Of a stretch of 64,000 bases of DNA, positions 57,438 to 64,000 are shown in pieces. Made by a program: the position numbers and the translations under genes. The notes under the pieces are model-generated. The model saw only the letters and a program-made list of their open reading frames with translations. It had not been told where the DNA came from and searched no databases. Source of the DNA: Eupeodes corollae (Eukaryota; Arthropoda; Insecta; Diptera; Syrphidae); assembly GCF_945859685.1 (NCBI RefSeq), contig NC_079148.1:88417007-88481006 (forward strand), read 5' to 3'. Position 1 is the first letter of the stretch. Every line of letters starts with the position of its first letter.

Positions 57438-58479
57438 CTGCAAGATAAAAACGTTATAAATAAATTTCGAAAAATGTTCTAACATATGTATATGTATTTA
57501 TGTACATATGTGTGTAGTATATGCTTGTATTTTGTACAGTAGATATAAGCATATACATACATATGTATGTACAATAGGTTTTCAAGCTGGGGGAGGGTCA
57601 GTAGGGTTAAATGTTTTTGTTTTCGTAGAAATTTCCTTGAATTTAAAACTTATCGTACTGCGTTAATGGATATGAACCCCCTTGTATTATGAAAATAGAA
57701 TTTGTATTTTAACTTAAACTTAAACTTTCTTGCTAAAAATACTACTTTCAACTGAAACTGAACCAAGAATTGAATCGAAAATCCAGCCCTATTCAAATCA
57801 CTCAGCACAAATTCATCAACTTTTGACCCATTACCGGTCTTTAGTAATGCTTTAAATTATTTTCATAAGATCTTTTCGGAAAGAAGGAGAAAATATTCAC
57901 TTTCTTAACGAGTGACCTTGAATAAGAGATCACCAATTTGATATTATGTTGCCTTTAAATCCCTGAAACTCGTCTTTTTATCTTATCTTCTTATCTTATT
58001 TTTTTGACGCACAAAAATAGTGTAATGCTTTCTTAATTTGTTTTGATTGATTTTCTATTAAATGCAAAAACTTTTACAAACTTAAAAAACGAAGGAAATC
58101 TACTTTTTGAAGTGAATTTGCTTTAGATGCACTATAGAACTGAGATTTAAACACGAATTTCAAGAAAATAAATTTCCCAAAAAATAATGGCTAATTCAAA
58201 AACAATTAACGTTTCATATCTATTAAATTACTATTAAAGCTTTGAATCTCTCGAGCGCTGAAGTGAAAAGAGATTATGCAACGTGTGAGTGGCACACTAA
58301 AGTTTATTACACTTCAGAATTTCAGAAAGTAGTACCTAAGCTTATAGCAAGCGTAAACTACGATAAGAAGCTAATCATAAGTGCATGTGTTAATTGTACG
58401 CACAAAGTATAAAAAATAATTAACCTTTAACTATTACAGAACAAAAAATAAAATGAAAACGTTTACGACATACAGTGCA
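57438..58479. other. Gene-free stretch, possible intron
   Basis: No coding sequence recognised. ATACAT/ATGTAT-rich simple sequence at about 57483-57571. It would be intron of the second DM4/DM12 gene if its upstream exons lie beyond. Confidence 0.35.
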
Positions 58480-59945
58480 AAGCGAATGAAATTATGTTGA
58501 ATTGATTCTATACGTTTTCTTTGAATTTCGTAATAGGGAGTCCATACCTGCGAAGCATATTCAAGATGAGGACGAACATGGCAATTATACAAAGAAAGGG
58601 TAACATTGAACTCCTTTGCCCAGCGTTTTATAAAACCAAGCATAGAACTTGCCCTACTAACAATAAAATTAATGTGATGTGTAAACTCTAAGATGGAACA
58701 GGAATTAACAACTAAATCTTTAAATGTGGAGACGCAACAGAGTTTTTGCTGTGATGTACAGTAGTCAACTACGTTACTTACTGATTAGTTTTTTAGTAAA
58801 CGTTATCGTCTGGCATTTTAAAGGGTTAAAGGCTATTTTTCCCACACCAAATGTGAAACTATCAATGTCGGCTTGTAAAAGAATACGATCATCTATTATT
58901 TTGAAAATCTTCATGTCGTCAGCAAAAATGAGAAGTTCACTTGAGCGATACATCGTTAATAGAGAGGATGAACAGAAAAGGGCCAAGATGGCTTCCTGGG
59001 GAACACCAGATTGAGCAACAAAAGGTTCAGAATAACAATTTCAAAATTTTACCTCATAGGATCTGTTTTCAAGGTATGATTTAATTCAAGCTAAGAAAAA
59101 TGACGGAAAACCAAGAGCCTTAAGTTTAAATAAAATAATTCCGTGGCTTATTTGGTCAAAAGCTTTAGAAAAGTCAACTTCATAACCTTTTTCTTAAGCG
59201 TTTGAACATATGATTGAGAATGTGAGGAGTAACGGTTGATCTTTTTTCACAAAACCATGTTGCTGTTCGCAAATGATATTTTTACTAAAATATGCTACGC
59301 TTTAACAAACAACTTGTTCAAACACTTTAGGAATGCAAGAAAGCTTTGCAATGGGCCTGTAGTTGCCTATATCCGAAAATTGGTGTTAGAAATGACTTCT
59401 TCCATATACTGGGAAATTTGCCTGTTTTTAGAGAAAGTTTGAATAAAAACGTAAGGGGTTCAACTAAAGCATTACTACACTTTTTTAGTACTATTGGAGG
59501 AATACCATCAGGACTGGCAGAGCAGTCATCATTCAACGCAGATAAAAGATCAAGGACCGTACTCTGTAGCACAGGTATGTGACTACAGCTAGTTTGCGAA
59601 AAAGTGTGAAGATTTTGAAAATATACTTCATCAACTTCTTGAGGGCTATTAACAAATGACTCACGGAAATTCTTTGCGAAAGCGTTACAGATATCAAAAG
59701 TTTTATCTAACGAAAGGTTCTTGTAAGTGAAGTTAACTGGAAAGCCATCTGATTTTTTCTTTGAGTTTACAAAATTCCAAATTTTTTTAGGATTCTCTTT
59801 CAAAGAGGTGCCCATATCAGTAACATAACAAGCATATAAAAAATTAGAAAGAGATTTAAATTGGTTAAAGAGTTCAACATAAAAAGTGAAGTTGACTGGA
59901 GACAGAGTTTTGAGATACGTAAAAAGAGACTCCCGAAATTGAGTC
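58480..59945 (-). pseudogene. Jockey/CR1-like LINE relic (family J2, copy 2)
   Basis: On - the frame opens with FRESLFTYLKTLSPVNFTFY and continues to SALNDDCSASPDGIPPIVLK (start of RT) and KLSLKTGKFPSIWKKSFLTP. Further down come LIFADDMKIFKII near 58900-58945 and YNCHVRPHLEYASQVWTPYY near 58540-58600, in other frames. It matches 37780-39210 closely and is cut at both ends (C-terminal GLPWED block missing). The first 190 codons are still open, better preserved than copy 1. It stands in the same direction as the DM4/DM12 genes. Confidence 0.85.
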
Positions 59946-59979
59946 CGAAAAAAATACATTAAAAAAAAGCCAGACAATT

Positions 59980-60614
59980 TATTATAACGGATTCTGTTTT
60001 TTTTTCTACAAAAAATATCACAGTTTTCTGGTAAACTTTCTGTTTTTTTTTAGATTTTTGCATCTTTATTTTTGTAACGTTCTTTACAACCCACAAATTC
60101 TAAAATTTCTGCATGAAATGCACCAAAAACCCTATAATCTATTTTATTTTAATTTTTAAATATGGCATATTTAGTAACCTGTTGGAATCTTGGAATGCTC
60201 TCAAATGTAGAGAGTCGTCCAAATTTAAAAGTTAGACCATATCTTATATCTGAAAAACATCTAAAAAAATCTAATAACTAAAACTTGAAATATTTAAATG
60301 TAAGGTTAAGATACACATTCTGTTATTTAAATTTTGCCAGCCTTCTTAAGAGAAAATTAAATAATGTTTTTAAGCAGTGTTCAAAAACTCATCTTTATGT
60401 TAGTTAGTGTGTGACACCGCCTAATTAAGAGCCTGGATCCCTTGTTATGGAGATACCCAAAATGTGCGATAAGGTAGTTAACAAAATTCATCAGGTCCAT
60501 GTGGTCATTTGAGTGATATTGTTTTATTAACGACAAAGACCAAACTTTGTAATGAATTTAATTTGCCTATAAAACCGCTTGCGTTTAATTTAGTCTGCTT
60601 TTAAAACTGAAAAA
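59980..60614. other. Gene-free stretch
   Basis: AT-rich, no gene or shared repeat recognised. Confidence 0.4.
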
Positions 60615-61690
60615 TAAAAAAAGATGCTGGGATGCAACCCACACTGATAACTTCCCATACTATCTGTCGATTTGTCGTGCTTAAAAGGTTTGTATGTAGG
60701 CCTTTGTGTTTTGTTTATAAAGTTTTCAGTTAAATTATTGTTTAAAGAGATTTGTATTCAAAAACTAATTTTTACCAATTTTAATAGCATTTCTTAAAAG
60801 TTTTTATTTCTAATATAAACAAATACAAATTGGATGAATTAAATTAATTTGAAGCCAATGTTTACTATTATCCACCAGATATCGAGAACCTAATATAAGT
60901 TTTTACCAATTTTGCGTACTATTTTTTATAGATTTTAATTTTGTATGAAAAAACTGACTGTTTTATTTTTATGAAAAAAATTAAATGAATGTTGAAAACA
61001 ATATTTTTAATAAAATACAATTAATTTGAAGCCTATATCTTAAATTTTTGAAAAGATATTTTAGTCGAAAACCAATTTTTACGAACTTTTATTAATTTGT
61101 TTTTTTTTTTTTTTTGTTAAAAAACTGCCAATTCGATTTTTATCAAAATGTCACTGAATGTTGACAACAATATTTAAAACAAAAACAAATTTAGTTTAAG
61201 CCAATGTTTTTAACTTTACTAACTTTTATGAATTTTTTGTAAGTTTTTATTTTTTGCAAAAAGAACTGTCAATTCGATTTTTCTTAAAATTTTGCCTCAT
61301 ATCAAAAACGTTATTTTTCCTTGCACAAAATTCTTTTGGAGATAAAACCATTTTTTTTTTCGTAAAATTTTCGGGGCGAAACATTTTTTTTCTTCAGTTT
61401 TTTGATTTATAATAAAAACATTAATTGGATTTTTTTCTAAAAATATACTTGTTTAGTATTACGGATCGATAAATAATATAAAATTTAAATCAAGTCTCTA
61501 GCGATTTTGGTTCGTGAGATATTTAGTGTTAACCAAAATTTTCACTATTTTTTAAACTGCAATGGTAAAAAACGTACGTACACACGCACCCACAGACATT
61601 TTTCCAAAAAATCTATTATTTCGTAATGTCAAAATGTTCAATTCAACAAATCGGACCCATTACAATAACTTCCTATGGGAAGTTAAAAAG
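60615..61690 (+). repeat. AT-rich inverted-repeat family, single unit
   Basis: Begins AAAGATGCTGGGATG then CACACTGATAACTTCCCAT (the same motif as at 2083-2120 in reverse complement and at 8590) and ends AACAAATCGGACCCATTACAATAACTTCC. The inside holds the diverged motifs with ACTGTCAATTCGATTTTT. A second, short unit starts directly after it (GCTGGGATATGACTCACACT at about 61692). Confidence 0.65.
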
Positions 61691-61830
61691 AAGCTGGGAT
61701 ATGACTCACACTGATAACTTCTCATCCAGTTTTTTTGTCTTATGTACTACTTTCGGTAGATTTTAGTTTTATGAAAAAAACTAACAGTTCAATTTTAATA
61801 AAAAAATTACTGAATCTCGGATCTTATTGG
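61691..61830 (+). repeat. Start of a further AT-rich family unit (truncated)
   Basis: CACACTGATAACTTCTCATCC plus a following ACTAACAGTTCAATTTT stretch repeat the left end of the preceding unit; the remainder is lost. This makes a tandem pair with 60615-61690. Confidence 0.5.
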
Positions 61831-61834
61831 TTTA

Positions 61835-62550
61835 TAGTACGAAACTATAGTTGGTGCTCATAAGAATAAACTTGTTAGTCCATAAGAAATATGTTATAAA
61901 AGGACATTTACAAGTGATGTAAGCTGTTTTTTTTTTCAAATATAAGTAAATAATTGAAATATAGTATCATTCTTAAAATTGGATATAAAATACCATAAGT
62001 TCTTAAGCAATTTAATATCAGTTCTTTTTAACCCAGGTTTTTCTCAAAGGCGAATTTTTTTTTTGTTTTTGAATTTTGTATTCTTTGGTATTTTTATTTC
62101 GGTCTCTCTGTTTTTTTTGAACATTTACTTTTTGATAGGCAGCAAATTATTGTCTTTTTTCTACGAGTTTTTATACAAACATAAAGCTCTTAAGCCTATA
62201 GCTTATATATCAAAGAAATAATCACAATTTAGATAATATAGACCATGTGAAATGTTATTTTAAAAGGACATATTAATCCTAAAAAAGTAATTGTCGACCA
62301 ATGTAATTGTTTGTATATAAGTTGGAATAAATTACAAAATTACATTAATATTTAAAATCACTATTTTACATCAAGCCGTTTCAGCTTGATCACGTATCTA
62401 CAGAGTTTAATTCTATGAAGGCTTCACAAAACTAATATATTATTTCTATAATCAAAAATTTAATTTGGTTGTTAAAAAGAAGCTAATTGAAAAGGGCCAT
62501 GTGCCGTTTTATAAGGTTAAGAACATTATAGTTGATTTTGTTTCGTCCTT
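61835..62550. other. Gene-free AT-rich stretch
   Basis: The frame at 61979-62221 is Phe/Ile/Leu-rich because of T runs and shows no domain. Confidence 0.4.
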
Positions 62551-62554
62551 ATGA

Positions 62555-63640
62555 GTGGACCTTTTTTTGGAATTAATTCGTGTGCTTCAGGGTATCCATC
62601 TTAGAATACAGAAGTTATTCACTGAGATTCTTGAAACTGTAATGTTACCATCATCTTTCAAAAAATCCATTATATACCCACTGTTCAAGAAAGGATATAC
62701 AAATGTTGTGTCAAACTATAGAGGACTTTCATTTCTCAATACGCTCTATAAGCTGTTTACTACAGTTCTCTTGAATAGACTGTCAGCTTGGTTAGAAAAA
62801 AAAACATCATCAATGAATTTCAAGCTGCATATGGAACCAACTATTCTTCTGTAGAACAAGTTTATAATATTTCATGCATAATTCAACTTCAACTCTGCCA
62901 AAACAAGAAACGCTTTTTTCATTGATCTTAAGGCTGCTTTTGATAGCATTGACAGGAAAGCTCTTATTTATAAGCTATAGACTCTGGGAATATCCTCGAA
63001 TATACTGGCTACTGTAAAGTCTCTGTATAAGGATACTACTGCAGCTGTTTGGGATGTTTCGTATTTGTCAGACTTCTTCCCCACTAACAAAGGTGTTCAT
63101 CAAGGATGTGTGCTAAGCTCTCTTCTTTTCGTTCTATTTTTAAATGATCTTCATGCAGAACTTTCAATCGGTATTGTTTTAGACGATATTCAAATTAACT
63201 CCCTCTTATACGGGGACGATATTTTCTGTTGTCAGATAATCCTTCCAATTTACAACAGCTAATGGAGGGTTTTAAGAATTACTGTATTCAATGAAATCTT
63301 GAAATGCATTTTGATAAGTCGGAAATAGCAAATATTTCGCAATGGTGGAAGAAGAGCAGCGTGCGAAAAATTATTTTATAATAATTCTGAAAAAAAGGTA
63401 AACAATACAAATTCCATCAATGCAAGGTGGTCAAGACTATATATACAAATATACAATGCCTTCTCAAAAGCTATTATGTTGTACTGTACTCAAGTTTGGG
63501 TATACCGCGAATACAACCAAGTCGAAAAGTTGCAGCGTCTCTTCATGAAAAGATGCTTTTTACTGTCCGATAATACGTCTAACTATGATCGCACATTGAA
63601 ACAGGTTTACCGAAGGGTTTTCTAATGTCCCATTTTTCTT
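62555..63640 (+). pseudogene. Non-LTR reverse transcriptase relic (family R3)
   Basis: Blocks in order: LPSSFKKSIIYPLFKKG and NYRGLSFLNTLYKLFTTVLL at about 62650-62780, FFIDLKAAFDSIDRKALIYK near 62915-62980, LSDFFPTNKGVHQGCVLSSL near 63065-63125, FVLFLNDLHAELS, then a catalytic box NSLLYGDDIF near 63200 (Gly in place of the more usual Ala before Asp-Asp). Near 63480 comes a CTQVWVYREYNQVEKLQRLF block from the C-terminus. Stops and frameshifts separate the blocks. Different from the R1 and J families. It lacks the endonuclease. Confidence 0.8.
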
Positions 63641-63778
63641 TCACAAGACGAAATCTAAATCTTCTTAATAATAGATTACCCAACATTTTATCGAAATTCA
63701 TTGTAAACAAGAAAATCTTCTGAGCTAAAGGAATGTTTGAATCTTTTTCATCTACTTGAATTGCCCAGCTTACATAAC

Positions 63779-63960
63779 ATTGGGCAGGTTCAGACAACAT
63801 AAGGGACTTCATTTGCAGTAAATTTCATTCTTTGAACGTAAATGTTGACCAAGGCAACTAGTTAGTTTTTTAAGTGTCATAAATTTAAAATTCAGAACAA
63901 ACCTCTATTTCAAGTTCATAGTTCAAAAACTACCAAATTCATTATTGTCTACAGAACACT
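63779..63960 (+). repeat. Interspersed repeat, family D (copy 3)
   Basis: TTGGGCAGGTTCAGACAACA and AAGGGACTTCATTTGCAGT, then AAGTGTCATAAATTTAAA, shared with 28260-28400 and, inverted, with 30125-30225. Class unknown; it runs up to near the end of the window. Confidence 0.5.
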
Positions 63961-64000
63961 CTTCAAGCAAGCTACAAGTATGTACATACATCACGATTTG

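Noticed and set aside
57483..57571. ATACAT-rich tract considered as a CRISPR-like or satellite array
   Set aside because: Short imperfect simple-sequence repeat without regular spacers, common in insect DNA.

Overview
The window looks like a piece of a TE-rich, AT-rich insect genome, most likely a fly (Diptera). The evidence is spliced eukaryotic genes with GT-AG introns, a ZAD C2H2 zinc-finger gene, two DM4/DM12-family genes (families typical of flies and other insects), a fly-like citrate synthase, and a dense layer of insect LINEs, SINEs, MITEs and mariner/pogo relics. No bacterial-type operons, rRNA, tRNA or CRISPR arrays were seen.

Host genes, left to right: (1) mitochondrial citrate synthase on +, six coding exons, 22209-35133, 464 aa, with an 11.2 kb first intron; (2) a Sel1-repeat cytochrome c oxidase assembly factor (COA7-type) on +, three exons, 43896-44883, 255 aa; (3) a ZAD C2H2 zinc-finger protein on -, four exons, 48554-49905, 373 aa with eight fingers; (4) a Nudix Ap4A hydrolase (NUDT2-type) on -, 51107-51529, 140 aa; (5) a complete secreted DM4/DM12 protein on -, four exons, 55333-56557, 249 aa; (6) the intact last exon of a second DM4/DM12 gene at 57257-57437 on -, whose upstream exons are not visible before the window ends. 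Citrate synthase (TCA cycle), COA7 (respiratory chain) and the Ap4A hydrolase are housekeeping genes. Nothing suggests that the six work as a unit.

The rest is mostly transposable-element debris. 1-22 kb holds AT-rich inverted-repeat units (942-2702 and 8581-9725), RTE-like and Jockey/CR1-like LINE relics, hAT-like and Harbinger-like MITEs, a nearly perfect 560 bp palindrome (14888-15450), a LINE ORF1 with a DUF4780-type domain, and mariner and pogo transposase relics. The large citrate synthase intron carries an antisense element with a zeste/Myb-like domain, a mariner fragment, a hAT-like MITE, a SINE and LINE tails. 36-46 kb holds a tRNA-derived SINE, a pogo-like element and two Jockey/CR1-like LINEs, one of which was hit by both a SINE and an RTE-like LINE, the latter with a clean 12 bp target duplication. 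51.9-54.8 kb is a composite of nested MITE-like repeats. 58-64 kb holds further LINE pieces and a third AT-rich unit.

I did not find a convincing new multi-gene system. The most unusual structures are the 560 bp palindrome, the AT-rich inverted-repeat family with internal repeats, the tRNA-derived SINE family, and the DM4/DM12 pair with one orphan exon.
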